Shown: positions 48,347 through 59,827, counted from the stretch's first letter. The stretch: DNA of 64,000 nt from Agrocybe praecox (GCA_964017145.1 OZ024842.1:1116001-1180000), one strand, 5' to 3'. Translations and numbers: made by a program. The notes: a model not told the origin generated them from the letters alone.

Positions 48347-50400
48347 TGAGGTATGAGAAAGAGGGAGACAAAGATTTGAGGAGGATAAAAAATAGAGAGT
48401 TCATAAAGGTCTGTCTAGCGTCATAGACAAATACCCCTGTGGGAATTGTGACGTCCGTCCAATTTCTATTTCGGGACCCAAGAGTAACACAGCCTCCCCT
48501 GATCATACACCATCTCTTGTCGCACTCGTACTCTTGCAATACTCTTGACAAAATTCTTGAAACATTCGTAATATAACTGGCTTCTTTATAGACCATTTCT
48601 TGAGGGCTGCCTCAACCTCACCAGTAAGAGTGGATATCTGTAACCTGGGCCCTGGCTGGAGCTCCATCCTAATCCGTCGCTGACGTTCATCGGAGAATTG
48701 GAACCCAATGACGAAAGTTGGGGTCCATGCCAAGTATAACCACAAAAAGGCGGGCCTTTCGCAGCACTTAGCTCCGGTTTAACATGAGGGTATAGCGTTT
48801 GATTTTGAAAGAAAGCAAGGATCTCAGGCACTAAGATTAATCGTACGTGGGTTTTCCCCATGTGTTGAAATTAATAAGTTAAGACGTAGTGTCCCTTGGC
48901 CAGGCCAACAATTAATTCTATTATATACCTCTTGTGCACAGCAATCATCTGCTCTTATAAAAATTAATTCTATACTTCTTGTAAATAACAATCGAATCTC
49001 GTGTAGGATTAGTTCTATTGCAGGTCACAGTAGAGATTATTTTACACATAATGATACAATTAATTCTACCCTGGGTATCAGGTGCTCGTTTAAATTTGGG
49101 CGCTTATCGTGCAACTGTGCGACTTGCTGATGGTGGTTTCGGCTCTGCCACAGCTTCTGACATATGCTTGGGTACTGTGAATGTTGTGTTGATCATGTAG
49201 ACGGTAGATATGCAAATAGCGTGCAATATTCTACCAGTGTGGTATGCTATTTGTAACATGTACAAATAGACCTGCTTTGTGTCATTACTTACTCATAGCA
49301 CAACTGACGCGTCGTCGCTTCATCTGCTTCTGCGCATCAAGAGTCTCGATAAGAGACTTTCTCCTCCTTTTTTTGCTAGTAATTTTCGGAATGCAGAGTC
49401 AATTATCTGGCCAGTTCCCTTTTGGTAGCAATCCTCAGTCGCAGCCTGCCGACCCTTCCCAGTCAAACCAGATTGGGGCACCCAATGCTCAACAAGGAAG
49501 CCAGCCTTTCCTGGGGGGCACTTTCCAAAGCAACCTAATGCCAGTACCACTGGATAAACTTCGCTTTGACCCATTATTCAAGAATTTCTGTGCGAAAAGT
49601 AATCTGAAGCCAGACCCTCGCTTGCTCAATCTAGGTATTGGGACTGTCGAACTTCACCGCCTTCACGTTGAAGTGATGAAAGAGGGCGGTTTCGCGAGAG
49701 TGCGTTATTATGTCCTAAAAGGGTGAGGCAATCATTTCTAAATTGTTGGGTATAGGTTGAGCAGAACGATGTGTGGAACATTATCGGAGCCCGTCTTGGT
49801 TTTGCTCTATTTCCTAGTACTGACGTCGAGCCTGAAAAATCTGGTCCGGGAGTAGCCCAAGCTTTGATACACATTTACAAGGAATACCTTCAACATTTCG
49901 ACGCCTGGTATATCGCCCAGTCAATCGAGAATCAGAAGAAGATGCAGGCTGCTAATGCCAACATGGTGGCACACATGACCGCTTTTCGCTGGGGGCCACA
50001 ACAGATGCAACATGTTGTTCAACTTTCGCATATGTCAGTTCCAGATCTACACGCTCGGGGGATCGATGGGAAGACTATTTCCTTTGTTGAGACACATCGG
50101 CTCAGCTTACAAAGGGCTTTGCAAGAACAGGAAGCATTCCAAAGCATGATACGTCTCAATCCTTCAGGTGTTGAGGTGAACCAACTGCCAGATCACAATG
50201 GTGGTCTAGTTGCTCGTCCAGGTATGGGCACCTTCCCTGGTAACAACAATCCTGCCTCCCAGATCAATAGCGCTGCAGCAAATATAGTTCGTCAGCAGCT
50301 TTTGCAGCAACAACATATCATTCAGCAGCAGCAGCAGCAGCAGCAATCCCATCTCCTCGCGAATGGTCAACATGCGGCGCAAGATCCGAGGGTTTCTGCT
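48260..50400. repeat. Tandem unit 4, partial (D4 only)
   Basis: D4 is 2,141 bp, 6 bp longer than D2/D3 because of two extra CAG codons. Here D is not followed by X but runs straight into the rest of the intact ARID gene, which marks the right end of the array. Near its 3' end it differs from D1-D3 at CAACATGCG versus CAAAATGCG and at TTTCTGCT versus TTTCCGCT. Confidence 0.92.
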
Positions 50401-51045
50401 CAGCAATCGCAGAATGCGGCACTTGTTGGGGCTGACATGATAATTTCAAAGATCAAGAACGAATTCATGTCTATAAGTCAGTATATATTGATTTTGTCAT
50501 GGCCCTTTTGAAATACTGATTCGTTTTTATATAGATATTCCCGGTCTACATCCTGTGGACGTGCCTGTTGAGATGCGCGCGGAATATAACAAGGGATTGG
50601 AGCACCTACACCGTCTTTGCTTCGAAATGGACCAGAAATTGCCGATGTTTGTTGCCGTGTTGAAACAAGAAGACATCATTAAGAAAGTTGTGGGAATTGT
50701 GAGTGGTAATATATATATCTCAAAAATGACAATTTCCTCATTATTGCCTTTCAGATATGTATGGTAATGGAACAAAGACGTCTCATGTCTTTGGCCACGG
50801 CCCCTACCCGATATATCATTTCCATGGAGGGTTTGCGCAGTATGACAGCGGACCTTCAGCGCACTATGGAACGCTTTTCGCAAATTGTGACTGCTATGCG
50901 CCAACGTCAACATATGAATCCATTGCATGGACAACAGCAACAGCCCATTATGCCACACATGAACTCAGTCCCTCCTTCAAATGTCAACAATACCCCCACA
51001 GAACCTGCTGATGGTGGTTTCGGCGCTGCCACAGCTTCTGACTGA
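49391..51045 (+). CDS. ARID/BRIGHT domain protein, SWI1-like (intact copy)
   Basis: A 494-aa protein from exons 49391-49699, 49756-50476, 50535-50698 and 50755-51045, all in phase. Residues 1-60 are Gln/Ser/Pro-rich. The ARID domain spans about residues 70-165, with L-H-R-L-H-V-E-V-M-K-E-G-G-F-A-R, then Q-N-D-V-W-N-I-I-G-A-R-L-G-F and Y-K-E-Y-L-Q-H-F-D. Such domains bind DNA, and in fungi one is the Swi1 subunit of the SWI/SNF remodelling complex; assignment to that complex is inference. A polyglutamine run encoded by seven CAG codons plus CAA follows. The C-terminal helical region (E-Y-N-K-G-L-E-H-L-H-R-L and L-Q-R-T-M-E-R-F) is lost from the three truncated copies. It ends with G-F-G-A-A-T-A-S-D. 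Confidence 0.82.
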
Positions 51046-51703
51046 CATATGCTTGGGTACTGTGAATGTTGTGTTGATGTAGACGGTGGATATGTAAATG
51101 GTGTACAATTAGTAATTCTACCAGTATGGTATGTACTTTAGGTCGAAATTGAGAAGGATGGTAAAAATGATTTTACGACTGGTCAGCTCTCCACAGTACT
51201 TCTGAGTTAGGTGGAATTAATTCATCCGTGAAATTAATCCCACTGCCACTATGTAACTCAGGATGAGAGTACATTTAAGTGTACAGTGAGTTGACGTAGA
51301 TACTCGGCTCTTCCTTAACCATCAAGTCCTCAGGGTAGTATTAATTGTAGTCTGCCTACGCAGCCCCTCACCTAATTCCAAGACATGGCCGGGGATCTCC
51401 ATGTAAAAATTAATCTTAGGGACTGAGATAGTCGAAGAAAATAACTACACGATCCCAAGGTAGAAAGGATCACGACCGCAAACGACAGATGGGCGCTTAG
51501 ATGAAGATTACTAGTATGTAATATTGCCTTGGATTGTATGATTAATGGGATACATCGAACGGTGTTGATTTCAAGGGGAGAATGGGACTGTAGGCTCACA
51601 AATATGAATAAAAAGCGCAGACGATCTGTTGACATACAGAATAGCAAATAGTTACGGCATGATATTCGACCTTGATATCTGAAATTTCCCTACTTTCATT
51701 GCC
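51046..51703. other. Convergent intergenic region
   Basis: About 660 bp between the ARID gene (+) and the CMD-like gene (-), both ending here. The first ~90 bp match the relic found upstream of each ARID copy. I see no further gene; a small minus-strand frame at 51372-51647 has no motif. Confidence 0.45.
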
Positions 51704-52425
51704 TCAAGCGGGCAATAGTCCCTCTTCTTTCAACTTCTTGAGCGCAGCGTCGGCAACACGAAAGCTCCACATCCCCGTTGGTGCCCCGCAGTACGTCGAA
51801 GTCTGCAACAACGTCTCGCGGATTTCGAGTTCCGAAGCACCGTTGTTCACCGCACCTCTAGCAAAGAGATAAACAATTCAACCACCCATCGAGGCTATGC
51901 ACTTGTTATCCTACCTGATATGTCCAGTGAGCTACGCATGATAGGAAAACATTTTAGACACACAGAGAGGTAGACCGTTTGGTGAACTTACCTCGGCTTC
52001 CTTTCCTTGAGAAGCCAGCAAGGCGATGACAATCAAGCTGCGCTGCTTGAGCTCAAGCCCTGGTCGTGTCCATATCGTTCCCCATGCTGCCTGTATGGGT
52101 TAAATTACCTGATGGTAAGCATCATTTTACATTTGCCCAGGGAATTATTGAGGCGAACCTCGGTAGCTAGGTCTTGCATAGGCTTCATGAACTCGGAAGC
52201 ACCCTACGAGTCTTGGAGTAAGACTGGTCCACAATTCAAAAACTAGTTGTATTTCTACGCACTTGTTTGAGCTGATTGTCCACATATGCATTGCCCTCCA
52301 AAAATATACCATTCAATACAACACTGTAAAGTCAGTTTTGCGATGCTCACCATGACTTTGCGCCTCATCAAGATTCCAGCATCCCATAACGCCTTATGCG
52401 CCTCCTCTGTAGTACTACTGGACAT
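51704..52425 (-). CDS. Carboxymuconolactone decarboxylase-like (CMD family) protein
   Basis: A compact 140-aa protein from six minus-strand exons: 52425-52351, 52295-52263, 52203-52159, 52090-51992, 51931-51915 and 51857-51704. All phases agree. The start of the fold reads M-R-R-K-V-M-G-N-A-Y-V-D. The core contains R-S-L-I-V-I-A-L-L-A-S-Q-G, then E-L-T-G-H-I-R-G-A-V-N-N-G-A-S and E-I-R-E-T-L-L-Q-T-S-T-Y-C-G-A-P. This is the AhpD/CMD all-helical fold, whose bacterial members decarboxylate gamma-carboxymuconolactone in aromatic degradation. The redox C-x2-C of AhpD is absent, so a decarboxylase/hydrolase-type role is more likely than peroxidase support. Exon 5 is only 17 nt. Divergent from the dehydrogenase gene. 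Confidence 0.85.
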
Positions 52426-52765
52426 TATATGCTGAAGTATATGTGGGAGTCCAGTCTGAAGTGCGGGAAATCCTGAAGCAAACTTATATTTAGCCCCTAT
52501 TTTCCCCGCATTATCTTATCAGGCGTAAATATCTTTGCCGTAACCAGCAAAGGCATAATTCCGGACCGCTGAATGTCCAAAAACAGAATCTGACCCCAAG
52601 GCCGAGTGACGTTGTTTTTTTCCTCCCTTCCAAAATTCACAGCTGCCTTGGTTCAAAATTAACCGTTTTTCACAATGAAAGTTCTTTGGAATCACAGTCC
52701 TTGGGGTTTACTATCTGTTTCCTTGACAAGTTGTACAACCTGTACCTATACACTGACAACCTACG
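52426..52765. promoter_or_regulatory. Divergent promoter between CMD-like and dehydrogenase genes
   Basis: 340 bp separating the two start codons. It should drive both genes, which suggests co-regulation. No element could be assigned with confidence. Confidence 0.45.
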
Positions 52766-54112
52766 ATGAGCACGTCTGACCTTCCCGAGAACTTTCCAAA
52801 AACTTTCGGCTGGATAGGTTTAGGTGCTATGGGATTTCCTATGGCAGCCAATCTGCAGAAGAAGCTGTCAAAGCTTAGTAGGCTGACCGTGTACGACGTC
52901 GATGCAGGGGCAATGCATACATTTGTAGAGGCCATAAGCAATGCAGGGGGTCTTGTGTCGAAAGCTGCTTCTTCCAAAGAAGTGGCCGAGAAATCGGTGA
53001 GTTGTGCGATTTTGACGTGTAAAAAATCCAGAAGTCTTATGTTATGATTTAGGACTGTGTCATAACCATAGTCCCAGAAGGTTCTGTGCCAAGGTCTCTG
53101 TCTTGTTTATTTTGACGCGAATGAGGAACAGGTAGTCACGTAAAGGCTGTATTTCAAACACCAGAGACCGGGATACTAGCTGCAGGAGATATCTCTGGAA
53201 AATTGTTCATCGACTGGTGCGAAGCTAAACACATAGTTTGTCGATATGCGTTAACATTCATATTTACAGCTCTACGATTGACATTGCGTCTTCCCAGCAA
53301 GTCAACGAATCTATACAAGAAGCCTACCAAAACCGATGCAAGAACTCTAACACCCCTGCGAGTAATCCACCTCTGTTCTTCGACGCACCAGTATCCGGAG
53401 GAACAGCAGGCGCATCCGCCGGTACACTAACCATAATGCTCGGATGCTCCCCCTTCTCTCCTCATCTGCCCCTCCTAACGTCCATATTCTTACCAATGGC
53501 TCCACGAAACAAGATATACCCAATGGGCGGGCCCACCCTCGGCCTTGCTGCGAAACTAAGCAACAACTACCTCAGTGGGATGATCGCACTAGCAACGAGC
53601 GAAGCGATGAACCTCGGGATGCGGCTTGGTATCGAGCCCAAGGCGTTGCAGAGATGTTTCAGTACGAGCTCCGGCGGCAGCTGGGTTAATGACACTGTCA
53701 ACCCTGTTCCGGGTGTATGCCTAGATGCGGTTACGAGTAAAGGGTATCAAGGAGGGTTTAAGGTATGTGGCATTCATCCACGGGCGCTTATGATTCCAAT
53801 TTCCTTTTGTCCCTTGTAGGTCCAACTGATGAAGAAAGACATGGGACTGGCAATTGATGCTGCCAATCGAGTAGGCGCTAAGCTCGTCCTTGCAGATGCA
53901 GGTCTGTCGGCATATAATGCAGCATCCGAGGATCCAAATTGCCGCGACCGCGACTCAAGGGTCGTTTACAGATGGTAAGCATACGTTTACATCTACCTTA
54001 CTCCCGATTTATCTATTTTCTTTGATATTTACTCATTTGATGATGTCGTCAAAATAGGTTGGGAGGAATAGAACCAGAAGTAGATGGTGTGAATAAGGAT
54101 GGGGGCGCATGA
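52766..54112 (+). CDS. 3-hydroxyisobutyrate dehydrogenase (HIBADH family)
   Basis: A 348-aa NAD-dependent beta-hydroxyacid dehydrogenase. Exons: 52766-52996, 53053-53080, 53132-53216, 53270-53762, 53820-53974 and 54058-54112. The nucleotide-binding motif G-L-G-A-M-G-F-P-M-A-A-N-L starts near residue 18. The substrate-binding block D-A-P-V-S-G-G-T-A-G-A-S-A-G-T-L and the catalytic-lysine block L-G-L-A-A-K-L-S-N-N-Y follow in order. The family oxidises 3-hydroxyisobutyrate to methylmalonate semialdehyde in mitochondrial valine breakdown. No clear targeting peptide is seen at this start, so a cytosolic paralog acting on another beta-hydroxyacid is possible. An insert of about 20 residues lies between the substrate and lysine blocks. 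Confidence 0.87.
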
Positions 54113-54274
54113 TCTCCCCTGGCTTTTATTAGCAACTTATGTTTATTTCTGCATGCCAGTCTGCTTAGTACTGTGCTTATCCATTCCCATTGCTTGTCTA
54201 TGATAAGAGAAATACACTCTCATCCGAATCCTACCACGACGTGACGACCTGCACGCCGTCGATGAATTGAAGAA

Positions 54275-55655
54275 ATGGCAGCTTCCTCTCCTTTCGACGA
54301 CGTCAAATTTCCTTTGCTCTCTGAACTACCTTTCCATAAAGGTGACCCAACAGGTATAATAGGACAGCTCTCAGAATTTGATCCCTTTCTCATGAAATCT
54401 CAAGGGGCGATCTGGGGTTTTTACGAGCACCTCTCCAACTCCACAGAGAAAGACGAACTCGGAGCGCTCAACCTGCTCACTCCCACCCGTATTCTCCGAG
54501 CGTCGCAGAATGAAATCAAAACAGGGAAAGTATGCAGTTTAAACTGGGAACAACACAAGCCATTCCCCGCGGGGTATAGAAGGAAGAGTCTAGAACACAA
54601 GGTGTTTCTGTTGAGAACTGTCGACGCAACTTATGTAGTCGATGATGAGGTGAGCATGGACACCCAGTGCGGGTCGCAGTGGGATGGATTCAGGCACTGG
54701 AGCTACTACGAAACTGGTTAGTCCTGGCCGTGGACTTTCATATCATATCTGACACCATATTGATTAATCTATGCGAACAGGTCAATTCTATAACGGTCTC
54801 TCAGTGAATGAGGTTCTCGACGAAGGTCAGAACTACGTAGGGAGATCCAACGCATATGACAAACCAATGAGAAATGGGATTCATAGTAGGTAAAATGAGA
54901 TATAGAACCGAAAACCCATCATTCAAAATCGTCTGTAGGTTTCCAAGGAAAGATTGTAGGGCGCGGTGTCTTGCTCGATTACTTCTCCTTCGCGAAACAA
55001 CGAGGAGATACATATACACCCTGGCAACACGGATACATCACTGCACAAGGCCTGGAAGATTGCGCGAAAGCACAGGGTATGAAATTCGAGCAGGGTGACA
55101 TATTGTTCATCAGGATGGGATATGTTCATTGGTTTGAAAATGCCACTGAAGATGAGAGGAAAGAGGGACTAAAGAAGCCAACGAAATGCATTGGGGTAAG
55201 GCAGGGCGAAGAAGAAGTGGAGTGGTTGTGGTAAGTCGTGAGCTTCATTCAGATTATATGCCGGTCGTGCTCTTATGAGTATTCGACATCGACAGGAATC
55301 ACCATTTCGCTGCAGTGGCTTCTGATACACCTGCTTTTGAAGCAAGGCCCAACAGCTTGAAATGGAACCTTCACGATTACCTGTTGCCGTTATGGGGGGT
55401 GAGTCTCCTTTCGTTCAGCTGCTAATGTGGCCACTCTCAAACACTCGCAGACTCCAATAGGCGAATTATTCGACCTGGAGAAATTGAGCGAGACGTGCAA
55501 GGAGCTAGGCCGCTATTCGTTTTTCGTCACCTCCAGTCCCTTGAACATCGTCAATGGGATAGCAAGTCCCCCAAAGTAATGTCTTTCCAAATATCCACAG
55601 TCAGTCAGTCAGTTGCTGATCATAATCTTTCTGTAGTGCAATGGCTATTTTCTAA
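54275..55655 (+). CDS. Putative cyclase family protein (kynurenine-formamidase-like fold)
   Basis: A 361-aa protein from exons 54275-54716, 54781-54885, 54939-55230, 55296-55398, 55451-55575 and 55637-55655. The last exon is 19 nt and supplies the final six codons and the stop. The family (Pfam putative cyclase) includes metal-dependent hydrolases. The fungal form replaces the bacterial H-x-G-T-H-x-D with G-S-Q-W-D-G-F-R-H-W, seen here near residue 135. Other landmarks are V-G-R-G-V-L-L-D-Y, the Q-G-D-I-L-F-I-R-M-G block, and W-N-H-H-F-A-A-V-A-S-D-T-P-A-F-E with L-H-D-Y-L-L-P-L-W-G. The loss of the canonical metal ligands makes the reaction uncertain. It follows the dehydrogenase by about 160 bp on the same strand. 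Confidence 0.83.
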
Positions 55656-55723
55656 GAGAAAAAAGAAGAAATTATCAATACCAATTCAATGTACAAAAAG
55701 TCGAATTGATTCAATAGAATTTG

Positions 55724-57232
55724 TTATGCTGTGACAGTCCTGACTTTGTCATTGATCTCTCCGGGAGGAAGAATATGAGAGAATGGCATGGCTTTCGTGG
55801 GTTGAAGCCAGTTCTTCTCATCGTACTGTGCATATGGCGGTGATTCAATCATGTGGAATGTGTATGCAAAACGTGTGTGGGGACTGGTGTTGCGTTCTGA
55901 TTTATGCAAGACTGAGCCATGGATTAACACGACATCGCCTGGAAGAAAATGCAATTCAGTCGATGATCTCTGTATATTTTATGCATAACGCACCTGGATT
56001 GCAAGTTTCAAGGATATATTCTCCCTTAGATGCTTCAGGAACCTCTGCAGGAGGGATTAATTGCTCGAATCCAGTTCCCTTGTTTTCCCCTAACCTCACA
56101 AAACGTTTGGTAATCGGGGACGTTAAGTGAGATCCCGGAAGGAAAGATAGAGCGCCATTAGAGGCTGTACATTTCTCCAGAGCGATCCAGAAGCCTAAAG
56201 CAGTGGGTGGATCTGTGTACTAAAAAGCAATGTTGAGTTATGCTATGCTGTATGCCATTATGTCAACTAAGCTCACAAGAAAAGTCCTTTTAAAGATTAT
56301 GTATATGATTAACTTCCTGTAGCAAATGATATAACGCTTAAGAAAACGTACGAATCATTGTGTTCGGGTACTATAAATTAATCATTCAACATTTAGAATC
56401 GTAAAAGAGTCAGATGTTATGAAACGTACCCTCTCCTCCTATATGTGTTTGTTTGGTGATGACCATAGATTGAAGAGCTACCAATGTTTAAGTACGTTTG
56501 ATATCTTGCATCGAACCAACCAAAGGAGTACCAACCAACAGGATCCTTGTGGAACTTCAGATCTCTAACAAGCCCCCTAAGTCGTTCATTCTCCAAAGTG
56601 ACCTTGCGGAAAGCGGGTTCCAGTTCATGTAGCCCTACAGACAATAACAACTTCGTAAAATGATCACAAATTTGAATAAAAGAGGGCACCGACCATGCCC
56701 AATCTTGTTAACAGACTTTTGCTTCTCTCTGTTAAGCTTTCCCTGAGAGTCCACAGCATCTTCCTCCAAAAAGAAGCGACTATATGGTACGCGTTTTAGA
56801 TACGGGAAGGGTAAGTAGGAGCCCCACACTGTACGCACATCTTATCTCCTGACGTCAGGAAGTAATCGTCGCCGACATGATTATCGTCGCTAGTGGTGAA
56901 TTTTGTCTGTACGTGGTAATCAGTCAATCATATACTAGTTAGTTTGAACTTCGACGAACGGACTAAAGGATGGCTCTGAACATCGAATTCATCAAGCAAC
57001 TGCTTTGAGCGCGTCAGGAGAGCATCTGTATCTTCTTGAGAGAGAAAGTTTGGAATGACGAGGTATCTTGGAGACACAGAGCGTTAAAATAACGTGTATC
57101 ATGCCAGGTGGAAGCATACCCGTCTTTATGGAACTGGGAAATGGTGAATGATAAGACAAGGAATGAACCTAAACATTGAGATGGAATTCAGCGTACCTTG
57201 TCAATTTGTCCTTGAGTAAGAAATCCTAGCAT
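55724..57232 (-). CDS. Phytanoyl-CoA dioxygenase (PhyH) family protein with a 10-nt micro-exon
   Basis: A 307-aa Fe(II)/2-oxoglutarate oxygenase resembling PHYHD1. Minus-strand exons: 57232-57197, 57133-57120, 57066-56964, 56906-56839, 56779-56694, 56634-56536, 56477-56430, 56370-56352, 56286-56277, 56219-55994 and 55938-55724. All phases agree. The N terminus reads F-H-K-D-G-Y-L-V-I-P-N-F-L. The metal triad is H-N-D (exon 8) with the distal His in I-H-G-S-V-L-H-K-S. The family-typical tail Y-D-E-K-N-W-L-Q-P is present. Exon 9 is 10 nt (GACTTTTCTT) and encodes S-T-F-L directly after the H-x-D ligands. The substrate is unknown; relatives act on fatty acyl groups. It converges on the cyclase gene. 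Confidence 0.86.
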
Positions 57233-57662
57233 CTCGTCCGTATGTTTAGAATGTGGAGGTATCAAAAAAGATGCTCAGACAGTTTAGGTATTGAAGGCGA
57301 CCAACCCAAGATAAGCAAAATGATGGTGGTAAAAAAAATCAGACACAGGTAAATCCATACTGTACAACAAGATGTGACATAAGCAGATAGGCAAATTCCA
57401 ACTCAAGCTGAAGAGCCATTGGACCCCGGAACGTACAGAAAATCGAAAAGCATTAGGTATTTGGGTAGAGCATAAGAGCATACAAGCACATAGGGTACAT
57501 AGAGATCGTTAGTACTTACAAAGAGGGGGGTGACAAAGCAATACGAAGAATATAAGAAATGAAACGAATGGATGGATGTAAGTAACTAAGATTTAGATAC
57601 CGAGTGTCCATGTTCACAAAATGCGATTAAAAAATGTCGCATCGAGCTCAAGGTGCTACACC
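57233..57662. other. Intergenic region
   Basis: 430 bp upstream of the PhyH gene and downstream of the RGG-protein gene, both on the minus strand. It should contain the PhyH promoter. A small minus-strand frame at 57284-57481 has no motif and is not called. Confidence 0.4.
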
Positions 57663-59827
57663 TCATGCAGCAGGGGTGGTGGGAGTAGCAGGAGCACCTG
57701 TAAAAAAATAAATGTAAGGTGAAGTCTATAATATATGGTCAAAGTAGAACATACCTCCTCGATCGCCTCCTCGGCCACGTCCACGACCGCCACGTCCACC
57801 TTCGCCACCACGCCATTCGCCACCGCTACCGCCGCGACCTAAAATAACTGAGATTCAGGATTTTACCCACATTAAGATTCGAGAATTTTACTGACCACCA
57901 CGGAAAGTGCCACGCTCACCACCGCGGAAGCTACCGCGGTCGCCTCCTCTGAATGCACCACGCTCACCCCCACGGTAGCCACCACGCTCACCACCTCTGT
58001 GTACACCATGTTCACCGCCTCTGTGTGCGCCATGTTCACCGCCTCTGTGTGCGCCATGTTCACCGCCTCTGTGTGCGCCATGTTCACCGCCTCTGTGTGC
58101 GCCATGTTCGCCGCCCCTGTGTGCACCATGTTCGCCGCCTCTGTGTGCACCACGCTCACCGCCTCTGTATGGTCCACGCTCACCGCCACGGAAGTTACCA
58201 CGTCCACGATCACCGCCACGGGGTCCACCGCGACCGCGACCACGTCCCCTGGCCTGAGTGAAACCATCGTCCTCTGGGTGTTCTGAGGTTACTTCGCCAT
58301 TGACGGCAGGGGCAGGGGCAGCTGCTTCTGGAGCGGGTGGAAGCGTCTCAGGGGCTTCGGCGGGGGTGGCCGATCCAGAAGTACCAAATTCGGCTTGGAG
58401 GCCGGCAATCGAAGGGAGACCACCTTCATCATCAGCAGCCCAATCGATGGGGCCGTTCGCAGCCTAAGAAACAGGGTTATTACACCATCTTCCAAAAATC
58501 AACTACAAAAAAAAATTGAACACGTACATCAGCAGGAGCGGCCTCTTCTGTTGTTGTTGCATGTCCGTTTGTGTGTTCTTCGTGGCCAGCGGCATCAGAT
58601 TTTTCAACCCATTCAGCTTCTGCTTCGAAACTCGTGGGTTCAATTTCGCTATCCTGCATAAAGCGGAAGCTACCTGCAGTTGTTGAAGGAGGTACACCCA
58701 CGACAGCAGGTTCTTCATGTACTTCAACCTCAGGTTCGACAGTCGCTGGCTCTTCCTCTGCAACCGGTTCCTCTGGAGCAGGGGTAGGAGAGCGGGGGTT
58801 AAACGCAAGTTGGACAATTTCTAGGAGTCGTGCAGCTGAACCAATAATACATCAGCTTATGCTATAATTATATCTTAAGAAAAAACGTGTCAAAGCTCAC
58901 AAGAAACACCATTGAATTCTTTGCCTAGGACAATTTGCTCAACAACGTTTTGCCTTTGAGCTGCATCTTCACCAGAAAGAGCTTCCGCAACTGAAGCAAC
59001 TGCAGCAATTTCGGCAGCATCGGCGAAAGAAATATCTACAGCTCCAGACGTTAACGAGGATTGAAGGCGCCAGAGTTCGAAGAGGCCGTTCGCATTTGAA
59101 ACAAGAGCAGCCTGAGAGAGAAGCATATCAATACAGCAGAATGATAAAGTTTGTCAAATATTATACCTCTGCAGAAGATACAGCAGCCGCAATTCGAGCC
59201 TTTTCGGCATTTTCAGCTTCATGGCGCTTAATGGCCAGCTCTTGCACCAATTCAGACTCGTGGACCTAGATGATTGTCAGTACTGTGATATGCCAACTTG
59301 CGATCACGACTCACCTCAATAGCTTTCTTGACTTCACCGAGCTCCTTTTGGATTGCCTCGAGTGTGGGCAGGCCTTTCAGAGTGCGCCTTTGGTCGTCGT
59401 TCAACTTGTCCTGCTCCGTAGAGGCGTAGATAGTTGCTCGTGACTTTAAACTCGACGTTAAGGACATACATTAACGGAAAACGCTGAGATAACTTACAAT
59501 TTTCTTTGTGGTCGCTTTGAGGCGCTTGTGGACAAGGTCAACAATAGGACTTAGCTTTAACAGCACCTCGTCCTCAGGAATGGTGATGCCCTGGGAATCT
59601 GTACGCGCGATGAGTTCCGGAGCGACAGCACCTTCCTGAATGTCGGAAGGCTCAGGGGCTTTCTCAGTGAGGGCAGCATTGTTGGTTGTAAGTTCTGGGG
59701 TGCCTGGAGCATCATCGTTTTCTGATTTGGCAGTCTTTGCCTTTCTCTTTTTCTTTTGGGTTTTAGACAAAGGAGCCGGGGGAGGAGCACCAGGGACAAT
59801 ACGCTGCTGGACGACTGGTTCAGGCAT
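57663..59827 (-). CDS. RGG-rich RNA-binding protein with Caprin-like helical domain
   Basis: Start at 59827 (M-P-E-P-V-V) and stop at 57663. Minus-strand exons include 59827-59498, 59443-59315 and further exons near 59264-59167, 59112-58900, 58835-58528, 58463-57895, 57840-57754 and 57700-57663; the later edges are approximate. The N terminus has a basic stretch T-Q-K-K-K-R-K-A-K. A helical region follows (P-I-V-D-L-V-H-K-R-L-K-A, then E-A-I-Q-K-E-L-G-E-V-K-K-A-I-E) that recalls the Caprin-1 homology/dimerisation region. The middle is acidic. The C terminus is a long Arg-Gly-Gly region with an imperfect 8-residue repeat G-E-H-G-A-H-R-G. Proteins of this build bind mRNA and join ribonucleoprotein granules; that role is inferred. 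The overall gene is solid, the Caprin link tentative. Confidence 0.75.
57985..58190. repeat. 24-nt coding minisatellite in the RGG region
   Basis: About eight imperfect copies of CACCGCCTCTGTGTGCGCCATGTT on the plus strand, encoding G-E-H-G-A-H-R-G on the minus strand. Because the unit is a multiple of three and low in stop codons, open frames appear on both strands; only the RGG frame is considered real. Central units are nearly identical, which suggests recent slippage. Confidence 0.85.

Noticed and set aside
22984..50400. CRISPR-like or satellite array
   Set aside because: The period is 8.4 kb with gene content; no short direct repeats with unique spacers.
57872..58267. 131-codon Val/His-rich frame overlapping the RGG region
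   Set aside because: Shadow frame created by the 24-nt repeat; the RGG frame joins conserved exons on both sides.
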